The position numbers and the translations under genes were made by a program. A stretch of DNA of 64,000 nt, taken from contig CAVPRI010000002.1 in assembly GCA_963707835.1 (NCBI GenBank), positions 434,001-498,000 on the forward strand, read 5' to 3'. The DNA is from Bog-473 sp963707835 (lineage in GTDB: Bacteria; Actinomycetota; Acidimicrobiia; Acidimicrobiales; RAAP-2). Within the stretch, counting starts at the first letter, position 1. Each line of letters starts with the position of its first letter. A model generated the notes under the pieces. It was not told where the DNA came from. It did no database searches and worked only from the letters and a program-made list of their open reading frames with translations. Positions 1 to 9,304 of the stretch are shown piece after piece.

Positions 1-639
1 CGGCGGTTCGAAGAGGGCGAGTTGGCGGGCCATGCGTTGGGCAACCTCATCCTCACCGGCCTGATCGACGCCACGGGCGACCTGGTGCTCGGCGTGCGCG
101 AGGCGGCCCGATTGCTCGGGGCTCACGGCGACGTCCTGCCGGCCACCAGCGAACCGGTCGTGCTCAAGGCCGAGGCCGGGGGCGAAACGATTGCCGGACA
201 GGTAGCCGTCAAGGGAACATCGGGGATCCAGCTGGTCTCACTGGTTCCCGGTGACGCCCAGCCTCCACCCCTGGCTGTCGAGCGGATCATCGGGGCGGAC
301 CAGGTGGTCATCGGCCCCGGGTCGCTCTTCACCAGTGTCCTCGCCGCGGTAGCGGTGCGCGGCATCGCCGAGGCGCTGGCCTCGTCGAGGGCCCAGATCG
401 TCTACGTCTGCAATCTGCGGCCCGAGATACCAGAGACCGAAGGGTTCGACGTGGCCGCCCACGTTGCGGCGCTGAACAGGCACGATGTCGATGTTGACGT
501 TGTGTTGTGTGACACCATCAGTGGGATGAGCGTGGGCGCCACCGACGCGGACGTGCGTGACGTGGCCCTCACCGGCCACAACCGGCTGGTGCACAGCCCG
601 AGCAAACTGGCGCACGCGCTGTCCGGTCTGCTGGCATAG
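1..639 (+). CDS. yvcK: YvcK/GlmR-type gluconeogenesis factor, 3' part only
   Basis: The gene is cut by the left edge; 212 codons remain, ending in TAG. The fragment begins RFEEGELAGHALGNL and contains the loop VIGPGSLFTSVLAA, both characteristic of the CofD-like Rossmann fold of YvcK/GlmR proteins, which bind UDP-sugars. In Bacillus and Mycobacterium these cytosolic proteins link carbon status to cell-wall precursor supply and are needed on gluconeogenic carbon sources. The next gene, gap, starts 29 bases downstream. In other actinobacteria whiA usually follows yvcK, and it is absent here. Family assignment is confident; the regulatory role is known only from relatives. Confidence 0.9.
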   Translation, partial: RRFEEGELAGHALGNLILTGLIDATGDLVLGVREAARLLGAHGDVLPATSEPVVLKAEAGGETIAGQVAVKGTSGIQLVSLVPGDAQPPPLAVERIIGADQVVIGPGSLFTSVLAAVAVRGIAEALASSRAQIVYVCNLRPEIPETEGFDVAAHVAALNRHDVDVDVVLCDTISGMSVGATDADVRDVALTGHNRLVHSPSKLAHALSGLLA

Positions 640-668
640 GTGAGAGAGACCCCGGAGAAAGGGACGAC

Positions 669-1685
669 ATGACGGTGCGGGTCGGCATCAACGGGTTCGG
701 GCGCATCGGACGCAACTACCTCCGCGCCATTCTCGAGACGGATGCTGACATCGAGGTTGTCGGAGTCAACGACCTCACCTCGGCTGAGATGCTCGCCCAC
801 CTGCTCCGTTTCGATTCCACCCAGGGCAGGCTCAAGGTTCCGGTCCTGGTCGAGGGGAACGAACTGGTGGTGGGGGACCAGCGCATCCGGGTGCTGGCCG
901 AGCGCGACCCCGCGGTGCTGCCCTGGGACGACCTGGGGGCCACCGTGGTCATCGAGTCGACCGGGCACTTCACGGCTCGGGCCGACGCGGCGAAGCACCT
1001 CGGTGGCTCGGTCGACCGGGTCATCATCTCGGGGCCTTCGGGCGACGCCGACGTCACGATTGTCATGGGGGTCAACGACGACACCTTCGATCCGTCCACG
1101 CACGTGGTCCTCTCCAACGCGTCGTGCACCACCAACTGCTTCGTACCGATGGTCAAGGTGCTCGACGACTCCTTCGGATTGATGAGTGGGCTGATGACCA
1201 CGGTGCACGCCTACACCAACGACCAAAACCTGCTCGACCTGCCGCACAAGGATGAGCGCCGGGCGCGCGCCGCGGCGATCAACATCGTCCCGACCTCGAC
1301 CGGGGCGGCGCGGGCCACCAGCCTGGTGCTCGAATCGACCAAGGGCCGGTTGGACGGGTTGTCGCTGCGGGTGCCCCTTCCGGCGGGATCGATCACCGAC
1401 TTCACTGCCGCAGTGCGCGGCGCACCCTCGGTGGCAGAGGTCAATGCGGCCTTCGCCGAGGCGGCGGCCAAGCCACCGCTCGAAGGCATCCTGGTGTACT
1501 CGGAGGACCCCCTGGTCTCGAGTGACATCGTCGGGTCGCCGGCCTCGTGCATCTTCGATGCCGGACTGACCATGGTGATGCCCGTCACCGAGGAAATCAC
1601 CCTGGTGAAGGTGAACGGCTGGTACGACAACGAGTGGGGCTACTCAAACCGGCTCGTTGACCTGACACTGCGGGTAGGGGGCTGA
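669..1685 (+). CDS. gap: Glyceraldehyde-3-phosphate dehydrogenase, type I
   Basis: A full-length 338-residue enzyme that oxidises glyceraldehyde 3-phosphate to 1,3-bisphosphoglycerate with NAD in glycolysis. The N-terminus GINGFGRIGR (about residues 7-16) is the dinucleotide-binding loop. The active-site motif SNASCTTNC places the catalytic cysteine at residue 153, and the C-terminus ends in WYDNEWGYSNR as in the family. The ATG is preceded by a GGAGAAAGGG ribosome-binding stretch about 7 bases upstream. It lies in a same-strand block with pgk, tpiA and secG; the stop is 5 bases before the pgk ATG, so cotranscription and coupling are likely. Confidence 0.97.
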   Translation: MTVRVGINGFGRIGRNYLRAILETDADIEVVGVNDLTSAEMLAHLLRFDSTQGRLKVPVLVEGNELVVGDQRIRVLAERDPAVLPWDDLGATVVIESTGHFTARADAAKHLGGSVDRVIISGPSGDADVTIVMGVNDDTFDPSTHVVLSNASCTTNCFVPMVKVLDDSFGLMSGLMTTVHAYTNDQNLLDLPHKDERRARAAAINIVPTSTGAARATSLVLESTKGRLDGLSLRVPLPAGSITDFTAAVRGAPSVAEVNAAFAEAAAKPPLEGILVYSEDPLVSSDIVGSPASCIFDAGLTMVMPVTEEITLVKVNGWYDNEWGYSNRLVDLTLRVGG

Positions 1686-1690
1686 CCCGC

Positions 1691-2867
1691 ATGGACCCGC
1701 TGCGCGGCATACCTCTCCTCGCGGATCTTCCCCCGCTCGACGGCAAACGCGTACTCGTTCGTGTCGACTTCAACGTGCCGCTCCACATCGGCGTGCGCGG
1801 GACGGCCACCGTGGCCGACGACTTCCGGATCGCCGCGGCACTGCCCACGCTGCGTCACCTGCTCGACGAAGGTGCCGAGGTGGTGGCCTGCTCGCACCTG
1901 GGGCGGCCGGCGGGCAAGCCCGATCCCCGCTGGGAGATGACGCCGGTCCGCTCGCGGCTCCAGGCACTGTGTCCGGGCGTCGAACTCACGGAGAACCTGC
2001 GCTTCGATCCGGGCGAGAAGGCCAACGACCCGGCCTTCGTGGCCCGGCTCGTCGAGGGGTTCGACGCCTACGTGGACGAGGCGTTCGGAGCGGCGCACCG
2101 TGCGCACGCGTCGATCGTGGGCCCGCCGCATTTCCTCCCCAGCGCGGCCGGGTTGCGTTTCGCTCGGGAGGTCGAGGTCCTCGGGGGCATCCTCGAGCAC
2201 CCGGTGCGCCCCTTCGTGGCCGTCGTGGGCGGGGCCAAGGTGGCCGACAAGCTCGAAGTGCTCAAGGTCCTGGCCACCAAGGTGGACACCCTGGTCGTGG
2301 GGGGAGGGATGGCCTTCACGTTCATGGCCGCACAGGGTCACCACGTCGGGTCCTCGCTCCTCGACGAGACGCATCTCGATGACTGCCGGGCGTTGCTGGA
2401 ATCGAGGGTCGAGATCCTCCTTCCGACCGACACCTGGGCTCTCGAGCCAGGGGGGACCTTCGGCCCGGTGGTGGGGGGCCATACGCCGCGTGGAAGCGTC
2501 AAGGTGGTCGAGGGCGACCTGCCCGACGGATGGACCGGGCTCGACATTGGTCCCGATACGGCGGCCAGATTCGCCGACGAGGTCTCCGGTGCGGGAACCG
2601 TGCTTTGGAACGGACCGCTCGGGGCGTTCGAGGACCCCCGCTTCGCGTCGGGCACTCGGGTGGTGGCCGAAGCGGTGGCCCACTGCCCTGGATTTTCCGT
2701 GGTGGGCGGCGGCGACAGCGCCAGTGCGCTGGACGAGCTGGGGTTGTCGGGGCAGGTGGGCTATCTGTCGACGGGCGGAGGCGCCGTCACTCTCGTTCAT
2801 CGAGTCGGAGGGGCACCTCCCCGGGATCGACGCGCTGCGCCAGGCTCCGAACGCACCCCGGGGGTGA
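1691..2867 (+). CDS. pgk: Phosphoglycerate kinase, frame broken near 2786
   Basis: Transfers phosphate from 1,3-bisphosphoglycerate to ADP. It starts with KRVLVRVDFNVPL (residues 18-30), followed by the substrate-binding SHLGRP, VGGAKVADK, LWNGPLGAFE and the C-terminal VGGGDSA and STGGGA motifs. Up to STGGGA the frame is that of the ATG at 1691. After that, normal PGK sequence (SLSFIESEGHLPGIDALR) continues only one base later and ends at TGA 2865-2867. One extra base near 2784-2786 explains this. As read, the original frame instead runs through into tpiA, giving an apparent 653-residue fusion. Two separate proteins overlapping at GTGA is the simpler reading, with a base error; a true fusion remains possible. 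Confidence 0.88.
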
Positions 2868-3652
2868 GCAGCCGGCGCCCGCTGATCAGCGGGAATTGGA
2901 AGATGCACCACGACCACATCGAGGCGCTCCACACGGTGCGGGACCTCGGTCTTCGGCTCAAGCCCGAGGACGTAACGCCGGTGGACGTCTCGGTGCATCC
3001 TCCCTTCACCGATTTGCGCACGGTGCAGACGCTCTTGGAGAAGGAGCACATCCCGGTCGCGCTCGGGGCGCAGCACTGCTCGGACGAGGATGCCGGCGCG
3101 CGCACGGGAGAGGTCAGCCCGCGGTTCCTGGCTCGCCTGGGGACCACCTACGTCATCGTCGGGCACTCCGAGCGGCGAACCCTTTTCGGAATGAACGATG
3201 CCATCGTGGCGGCGACGCTGCGGGCCGTGCTCCGCCATCAGATGACCCCGGTGCTCTGCGTCGGCGAATCCGAGGAGCAGCGCTCGCGCCGGCAGACCGA
3301 GACGGTGCTCGAGCAGCAGGTGGTGGCGGCCTTGACGGGCCTGACCCCCGAGGTGCTCGGAGGACTGGTCATCGCCTACGAGCCCCTCTGGGCCATCGGG
3401 ACAGGCACGGCGGCCACGGCGGTCGATGCCGAGGACGCCTGCGTCTTCATCCGCTCCGTGGTGGCCACCTTGGGGGGCGATGAGGCGGCAGGAGCCATCC
3501 GACTGCAGTACGGCGGTTCGGTCAACGCCCAGAACGCCGAGGATCTCATGGCCGAGCCCGACGTCGACGGCCTTCTCGTCGGCGGGGCCAGCCTGGACGC
3601 CGCCAGTTTCACTGACATCGTCCGGGCCTCCGGCGGCTGCTACCGTTCCTAG
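2864..3652 (+). CDS. tpiA: Triosephosphate isomerase
   Basis: Interconverts dihydroxyacetone phosphate and glyceraldehyde 3-phosphate. From the GTG at 2864 it is 262 residues, the usual family size. Motifs appear in order: SGNWKMH (substrate lysine), VIVGHSERR (electrophilic histidine), AYEPLWAIGTG (catalytic glutamate and mobile loop 6) and LQYGGSVN plus LLVGGASL (phosphate grip). The GTG overlaps the TGA that ends the corrected pgk frame (GTGA), a common coupling arrangement. Because of the pgk frame break it can also be read as the C-terminal part of one long pgk-tpiA frame. Confidence 0.92.
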   Translation: MSSRRPLISGNWKMHHDHIEALHTVRDLGLRLKPEDVTPVDVSVHPPFTDLRTVQTLLEKEHIPVALGAQHCSDEDAGARTGEVSPRFLARLGTTYVIVGHSERRTLFGMNDAIVAATLRAVLRHQMTPVLCVGESEEQRSRRQTETVLEQQVVAALTGLTPEVLGGLVIAYEPLWAIGTGTAATAVDAEDACVFIRSVVATLGGDEAAGAIRLQYGGSVNAQNAEDLMAEPDVDGLLVGGASLDAASFTDIVRASGGCYRS

Positions 3653-3694
3653 GCCGACCGGGCGAATTCGATCCGCGAGCTGGAGGCTCCACCG

Positions 3695-3943
3695 TTGCTA
3701 GCTACCCTGACCCCGCTGACATGGGTGTACATCGTGATCGAGGTCATCGTCTCGCTCGCGCTGATCTTCTTGATTTTGATGCACAGTGGGAAGGGCGGCG
3801 GCCTCTCCGACATGTTCGGGGGGAGCGTGGGCGCGGCGGCGCAGGGCTCGACCGTGGTCGAGCGGAACCTCGACCGGATCACGGTGACCGTGGCTATCGT
3901 CTTCGCCCTGACCACCATCACGCTGGACCTGCGACTGCAGTGA
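3695..3943 (+). CDS. secG: Protein-export membrane protein SecG
   Basis: An 82-residue auxiliary subunit of the SecYEG translocon in the inner membrane. A TTG start at 3695 is chosen because TGGAGG lies 8 bases upstream at 3681-3686. The protein shows the expected first membrane helix, then the conserved cytoplasmic loop MHSGKGGGLSDMFGG, then a second helix rich in V, I, A and T. Its place after tpiA is the conserved actinobacterial order. The stop TGA overlaps the ATG of the next gene (TGATG), so the following lipoprotein is probably translated from the same message. Confidence 0.93.
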   Translation: MLATLTPLTWVYIVIEVIVSLALIFLILMHSGKGGGLSDMFGGSVGAAAQGSTVVERNLDRITVTVAIVFALTTITLDLRLQ

Positions 3944-5752
3944 TGCGCCGGGGCCGATGCCCCCGGCACCGCGGGCTCCTGGCGACGTTCGGCGTATTGA
4001 TCGGGTTGCCCGTGCTCCTGAGTGCGTGCGGCGGGGGGTCGGGCACGACAACCGTGACCTACGTCGCCGTAGCCGGAGGCGCCATCACGCTCGGCACGAG
4101 CGCGGTACCTACGGGATGTAACCCGCACACCCCGGCGGGGGATACCTCGGGCACCCACACCCTGCTCGGGGCGGTGCTGCCCAGTCCTTTCTTCGTCAAC
4201 CAAGCCGGCGTGCCGACCGGGAACTCCGATCTGGCGCCCTCGGCGGAGCTCGTCGATCCCAAGCCCGAGACCATCGTCTATTCGCTCAACCCGAAGGCGG
4301 TGTGGTCGGACGGTGTCCCCATCACGGCCGACGACTTCAAGTACGCCTGGCAGCTCCAGGGCGGCGATCCTGCGCTGCCGACCACTGATGTGGCATCCGT
4401 CGCCGGCTACCGGGACATCGCCTCGGTGACCGGGTCGAACGGGGGGCACACGGTCACGGTGGTCTTCAAACGCACCTTCGCCGACTGGAAGATGCTCTTC
4501 AACGACCTCCTTCCGGCCCACGTGATGCAGAAGGCTGGGTGGGATCCGTCGTGCCCCACAGTCAGCAAGACCGTCGACCTGTCCGGGGGCCCCTTCGAGA
4601 TCGGTTCAGTCACGTCGCAGGCGGTCACGTTGGTGCGCAACCCACGGTGGTGGGGCACGCCGGCCAATGCCCGGTCCATCACCGTCCGGTTCGCTTCTTC
4701 GGCCCAAGAACTGGCCCAGTGGCTCAGATCGGGATACGTGCAGGTCGCCGACCCCAGGAGCCCGACCCGGCAATTCCTCACCGAGGTCTCGGGGCTCCCA
4801 GGCGTGCAGAGCGAGGTCGACACCTCGGCGTCGTTGCTCCAGCTCGACATGGCCAGCGGTCCGACCAGCCCGCTGAGCTCCGATCTGCCGCGCCGCCGTG
4901 GCGCTCAGCATGAACCGCCAGAATCTCTTGAACCAGCAAGCGGCTTGGGCTTTTCCGGGGCTGGCAGTCGCTGACAGCCACGTCTACGTGCAGGGCCAAC
5001 AGGGTTACAAACCCGTCACGGCGAGCCCACCGACGACGACCGTCCCGCCACCGACGTCGTCGACCTCGACCACGTCGATCGGCTCCGGTGGGACGGTCAA
5101 CTTCCCCGTGACCACGGTGCCGGACCAGGCGGCATCGCTCATTGCCGCCTCGGGCCTGGTGCGCAACCCCGGGGAGCCGTACTACCACGAGTTCACCGGC
5201 GCCCCGTTCCAACTGCATCTGGTCGTCGATACCGGGGATCCCTGGGCCAGCGCCGCGGCCCTCGTCGTGCAGGACTCCCTCAAGGATGCCGGGCTCGACA
5301 CCACCCTGACGGGGGAAGCCAATGCCACCCAGACCGGTAAGGCGCTGGCGTCGGGCAGCGCCGATCTGGCACTACTCCCGGTGACCTTCTCCCCGTACAT
5401 GAGCCAGACCCTGGCCTGGTACACACTTTCGCTCGGCCCTGCTGGGACGAACGGATCGCAGGACTGGACCGGCTACGACAGCCCCGCGCTCGAGAAGGAG
5501 TTGATCACCGCCTCACAGCAGCTGAACCCCGTGCAAGCAGCCGGGTACTACGCCCAGGCTGACACCCAGCTCTGGCAGGACATGGTGGCGTTGCCGCTCT
5601 ACGCCGAACCGACCGTCTTGGCGTGGAACCGCACGGTCGGGGGAGTGACGCCGACGCCGCGGGGCGACAGCCTGCTCTGGTACGCACAGTGGTGGGCGGT
5701 GCGACGACCGGAGTCCACCAGCAACACCACGCCCTCGCTTCCCGGCCCGTAG
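3943..5752 (+). CDS. ABC-transporter peptide/solute-binding lipoprotein (SBP family 5), frame broken near 4888
   Basis: A roughly 600-residue extracellular binding protein of the oligopeptide type. A signal sequence ends in the lipobox LLSACGG, so it should be lipid-anchored. The first part (to about 4887) contains the family stretch AVWSDGVPITADDFKYAW. The second part resumes one base later with RAAVALSMNRQNLL, which aligns with the usual 'vRqAlalaidR' region, so an extra C near 4888 breaks the frame. A Thr/Pro/Ser-rich linker (about 5032-5085) sits in the middle of the protein, unusual for the family. No permease or ATPase genes follow. The ligand is unknown. Confidence 0.8.
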
Positions 5753-5849
5753 GCGCGCCGGACGCCAGCGGTGAAGGAGGAGCCGCGGGACCGGGGAGAA
5801 CGAGAGTCGGGCCTCCGCCGTCTCGCACCGAGGCCGATCCGGCACGCGC

Positions 5850-5855
5850 TAGCAT
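5850..5855 (+). promoter_or_regulatory. Probable -10 box of tRNA-Leu
   Basis: TAGCAT lies about 28 bases before the first base of the tRNA and matches the TANNNT form seen before many genes in this window. No clear -35 box is visible. A short leader before tRNA processing is normal. Confidence 0.35.
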
Positions 5856-5883
5856 CTCGGGGCCGCGAGGCAGCCAGATGCCG

Positions 5884-5967
5884 GTCGGAGTGGCGGAATA
5901 GGCAGACGCGCCAGCTTGAGGGGCTGGTGCCCGCAAGGGCGTGGGGGTTCAAGTCCCCCCTCCGACA
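5884..5967 (+). tRNA. tRNA-Leu (anticodon GAG)
   Basis: A complete class II cloverleaf. The acceptor arm GTCGGAG pairs with CTCCGAC. The anticodon stem CCAGC/GCTGG encloses loop TTGAGGG with anticodon GAG at 5918-5920. A long variable arm (GCCC-GCAA-GGGC) marks leucine tRNA, and the T arm is GGGGG-TTCAAGT-CCCCC. The 3' CCA is not encoded. It reads CUC and CUU codons. The sequence against its 3' end may be a recombinase remnant, which would make this tRNA a former integration site. Confidence 0.97.
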
Positions 5968-6138
5968 CTTACCCTTGTACCACGCGGAGTTCGGCCGTGA
6001 ATCGACAGAGGCAATCCTGGCTACGGGATCGAATCGCACGGCGATCCCCGGCTCCTCGTAGAGCTGCGCCTTGAGCCCTGGGTCAGCGGCGACCAAGGTG
6101 GAGCGGGTGTCCTTCAGGCTCTCGCCCAACTCACGCAT
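5968..6138 (-). pseudogene. Possible recombinase C-terminal remnant beside tRNA-Leu
   Basis: On the minus strand about 57 codons from the ATG at 6138 read like protein, including LKAQLYEEPGIAVRFDP and ARIASVDSRPNSAW. This resembles C-terminal tails of actinobacterial serine recombinases, which often end with an 'LYxxLGIxxxYDP...VxSRP' pattern. It runs straight into the 3' end of tRNA-Leu, and a stop codon lies just upstream of the ATG in the same frame, so no intact gene is present. The similarity is from memory of the family and is modest. It may instead be chance or an unrelated fragment. Confidence 0.35.
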
Positions 6139-6200
6139 CTGGGCCCGGATTCAGTCGCTGGACGGCTGCGCCGAGTAATGGTCCAGCCCTCAACGGGGAT

Positions 6201-8148
6201 CTAGAAGCGGCGGATCCTCCAGGAGAAGTTGGTCGCGCCGCGCGCTCCCGTGTTGTCGGTGGCCGTCACGGTGACGCTGGTCGTTCCCGACGTCGTTGGC
6301 GTGCCCGAGATCAGGCCGGTTGTGGGGTTGATGGTCAAGCCATGCGGTAAGCCGGTGGCGCTGTAGGTCAGCGTGGTCCCCGCACCGGAGTCGCTGGCCT
6401 GGATCTGCAGGCTGGTCGGGTGACCCACGGTGCCCGTCCGTGAACCGGGGTTCGTTACCGTCACCGAGTTGCCGGTCACCGCCCACGAGAAGGTGGCCGA
6501 TCCGCGGGCACCCGTGGTGTCCATGGCCGTCACGGTGACGCTGTAGCTCCCCGACGTGGTCTCCTTCCCGGTGATCAGCCCGGTGCTGGCGCTGATGCTG
6601 AGCGTGGGTGGAAGTCCTGATGCGCTGTAGGTGAGGGTTTGGCTGCCCGCCGAGTCACTGGCGTGGATCTGGAGGTTGGCCGACGACCCCATCGTGCCGT
6701 TCTGCGGCCCCGGGTTCGTCACGTTGACCGTGTTCCCGGGCGCGTTGATCTTCCACGAGAAGCTCGCAGAGCCCCGCGCGCCGGTGGTGTCGGTCGCGGT
6801 GACCGTCACGCTGAAGGTACCCGGGGTGGTGGGGCTCCCTGAGATCAGTCCGGTGCTGGCGCTGATGCTGAGCGTGGGCGGAAGTCCTGATGCGCTGTAG
6901 GTGAGGGTTTGGCTGCTCGCTGAGTCCGTGGCCGCGATCTGGAGGGTGGCGGCCGTCCCCACGGTGCCTGTCTGGGCTCCCGGGTTGGTCAAGGTCACCG
7001 TGTTACCGCTCGACCCGGTGATGATCGGATGGCTGAGGGCGCAGGCGTTGGTGTCGTTGGACCAAATGCTCTGCATGGCGAACGATCCGGTGGACAAGGC
7101 CACGTCGGCGGACGCGCCAGTTCCTGAAATTGATCCAGGCGCACTCGTCACCCACCTCGGATCCCGAGGTGCTCAGCCACCCAGCGTTCGGATATTCGTC
7201 GGTCAGTGTCTCCGCGTACTCATGACCGTTGACGATGCTGTAGCCGTCAAGGGTGCCAGGCGTATTGACGAACCCAGCGCCGCAGCTGGCGCCCACGTTC
7301 ATCACGTAAGGCATGTTGGTGAAGGCAATGTTGCCGAAGGAGGACGTCGCGTAGGTGTGCCAGGCACAGAACCCCTGGGACTCGTAGGAGTCCGGGTCTG
7401 TGCCCGGGGCAGACAGCACGTCGTACTGCGCGTAACGATTCGACGCCGCCGTGGTGTTGCCGAAGTGGATCGCGGCGGCTCCTGCCTCATTGGCAAGTTG
7501 CTGGGCACTGGCGACTGAGGGCTCAGCCGCGCTGTTGTCGTACCAGACTCCGGCCAGGACGCCGCCGCCGGCCGGGTATCCCACGTGGGTGGCGCCTGCG
7601 GGGCAGGATGTGGCCCCGGGAGCCACGCTCGGTCCATCGCAGTATTGGGTCGTCGTCCCAGACCACAGCTCGCCGTTGCTGCCTAGACCCTTGAACATCT
7701 GTTGCATGTACGGCGCCCCGCCCGACCCGTCCGACGAGAAGGTGAGGTTGCCGTTGCCATCGGTGCCCTGGGATCCCCATTGGGTACCCCAGAAGACGAG
7801 GTACACCTTCGGGGTCCCCGTGACAGCCGCCTGTCCGCCGTTCAGACCGCCGTAGAACTCCATGGTGTTCGGCCCGATGGCGGCACCGGCCGCTCCGCGT
7901 GCGCTCGGGTGTGCCGAGTCCCACGAGCGGATGCGCGAGAACTGGGACCGGGTGGGGACTGCCCCGTGGCGGTAGGCGTGGTCGAACGTCGGTAGGTAGG
8001 GGTTCTGGCTCGCTGACGAGAGCACTGGGGCTCCGCCGGGCACGCTGGGCACGTCTGCCCCCGCGGCCACCGACGAGAGGATGCCAGCCGCGCCGAATGT
8101 TGCCCCGGCGACGATGAGGCCAAGAGGAAGAAGTCGAGCAGACCGCAT
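6201..8148 (-). CDS. Secreted protein with HEYAE motif and three Ig-like (He_PIG) repeats, frame broken near 7128
   Basis: About 650 residues in total. A signal peptide (MRSARLLPLGLIVAGATFGAAG) is followed by a globular domain with KVYLVFWGTQWG and, near its end, GHEYAETLTDEYPNAGW. The HE..E...D pattern suggests a zinc-peptidase-like site, but this is inference. The frame then breaks: one extra base in the AAA run at 7127-7129 restores CAWINSGTGASADVALSTG and the rest of the protein. The C-terminal half holds three roughly 90-residue repeats beginning NTVTLTNPG or a variant and containing LTYSASGLPPTLSISASTGLI, typical putative-Ig modules for surface adhesion. The gene is probably exported and cell-surface associated. 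Confidence 0.75.
6581..6916. repeat. Near-identical 66-base direct repeats inside the Ig modules
   Basis: Bases 6581-6646 and 6851-6916 differ at one position and lie exactly 270 bases (90 codons) apart, in the same codon phase. This implies recent duplication or gene conversion of Ig modules within the secreted protein gene. Confidence 0.9.
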
Positions 8149-8479
8149 GCACCACCCCGCTGTGAAGGACGCCTATGGGAAACGTCGTTGGAACGGTAAG
8201 GCGGGACCGACCTGGTGTCAATCAATGCCGCCGGTCCTCGCGCACAACGGGTGAACAATCGATGTACAGCGCGTGAGCCCGGTTGATCGTCGACGAACGC
8301 GCCCGATGAGCCGAGGTCGCGCCCCCTACCGGCCCAACGGATCCCTGGCAAAGGGGCCGGTCGATCTTCCGACTATTACCGGGACAGAGCGGCCCAACGT
8401 CCCCGGCGTGCGGTCAAGGTCTCGGTGAGTGCGCTCAGTGTCTTCTGGGGTCTCTCGGAGAAGATTGAGATCCGCGAGC
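8149..8479. other. Intergenic region with no recognised gene
   Basis: 331 bases between the start of the minus-strand secreted protein and the end of the minus-strand PstB-like gene. It should contain the promoter of the secreted protein. I see no RNA gene, strong inverted repeat or convincing reading frame. Confidence 0.6.
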
Positions 8480-9304
8480 TCATCCGAAGTGGCCCGCCAC
8501 GTAGCGGTGCGTGTCGGGCTCCCGCGGATTCCCGAAGACCTGCTCGGTGGGTCCGTGCTCGACCAGGCGACCGCCGTTCAAGAACATGGTGTCATGTGAC
8601 AGGCGGTGGGCCTGACCGAGGTTATGGGTGACGATGATGATGGTGTAACCAGGGGTCAAGTCACGAACGAGGTGCTCGATGCTCTCGGTGGTGATGGGAT
8701 CTAGAGACGATGTCGGCTCGTCGAGAAGAAGCACCTCTGGTCCGACGGCGAGGGCCCGAGCCAGGCACAACAGCTGCTGTTGGCCACCGGAGAGCCGGTA
8801 CGGGGAGTCGCCAAGACGCCCCTTCACCGCCTCCCACAGCCCGACCTGACGGAGCCGTTCTTCGGCCGTCACGTCGAGCTGTTTGCCCTTGGAGAGCTGA
8901 TGGGCCTTGACACCCGACACCACGTTGTCGCGTATCGACATCGGGAACGGATTGGGCCGCTGGAACACCATCCCGACCTGACGGCGCAACTCGCCCAGGT
9001 CTCGGTGGCTGGCCCAGATGCTCTGGCCGTCGAGGGTGACATCGCCGTCGTGGGTGAAACCGGGCACCCGGTCATTCATCCGATTGATGGTGCGCAGGAA
9101 CACTGACTTGCCGGTGCCGGTTGGGCCGATGATGGCGGTGATCCTCCCACGGGCAATGTCGATCCCGACGCCCGACAAGATGGTCTTCGCCCCGATGCGA
9201 AGGGTCAGGTCCTTGGCGCACACGGCGTGGACAGAACGCCCTCGATCCGGGTCCAGCTCGGCCAAGCCTGGGTCGATGCCCTTTTGGGCGTTCCTCAATC
9301 CCAC
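8480..9304 (-). CDS. PstB-like phosphate-type ABC transporter ATPase
   Basis: The protein matches PstB along its length: Walker A GPTGTGKS, then FLRTINRMND, Q-loop VFQRPNPFPMSI, signature LSGGQQQLLCLARALA, Walker B VLLLDEPTSSLD, switch VTHN, and the C-terminal GPTEQVFGNP and RYVAGHFG. The frame is open upstream to a TTG at 9562, but those codons resemble nothing in the family, so the GTG at 9304 (274 residues, normal PstB size) is preferred. No pstS, pstC, pstA or phoU flanks it, so it is an orphan. It may energise permeases encoded elsewhere. Walker A lacks the usual SGCGKST form. Confidence 0.82.
   Translation of the reverse strand: MGLRNAQKGIDPGLAELDPDRGRSVHAVCAKDLTLRIGAKTILSGVGIDIARGRITAIIGPTGTGKSVFLRTINRMNDRVPGFTHDGDVTLDGQSIWASHRDLGELRRQVGMVFQRPNPFPMSIRDNVVSGVKAHQLSKGKQLDVTAEERLRQVGLWEAVKGRLGDSPYRLSGGQQQLLCLARALAVGPEVLLLDEPTSSLDPITTESIEHLVRDLTPGYTIIIVTHNLGQAHRLSHDTMFLNGGRLVEHGPTEQVFGNPREPDTHRYVAGHFG

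Noticed and set aside
5884..5967. Minus-strand peptide GDLNPHALAGTS across the tRNA
   Set aside because: It is the familiar translation of a leucine tRNA, not a protein.
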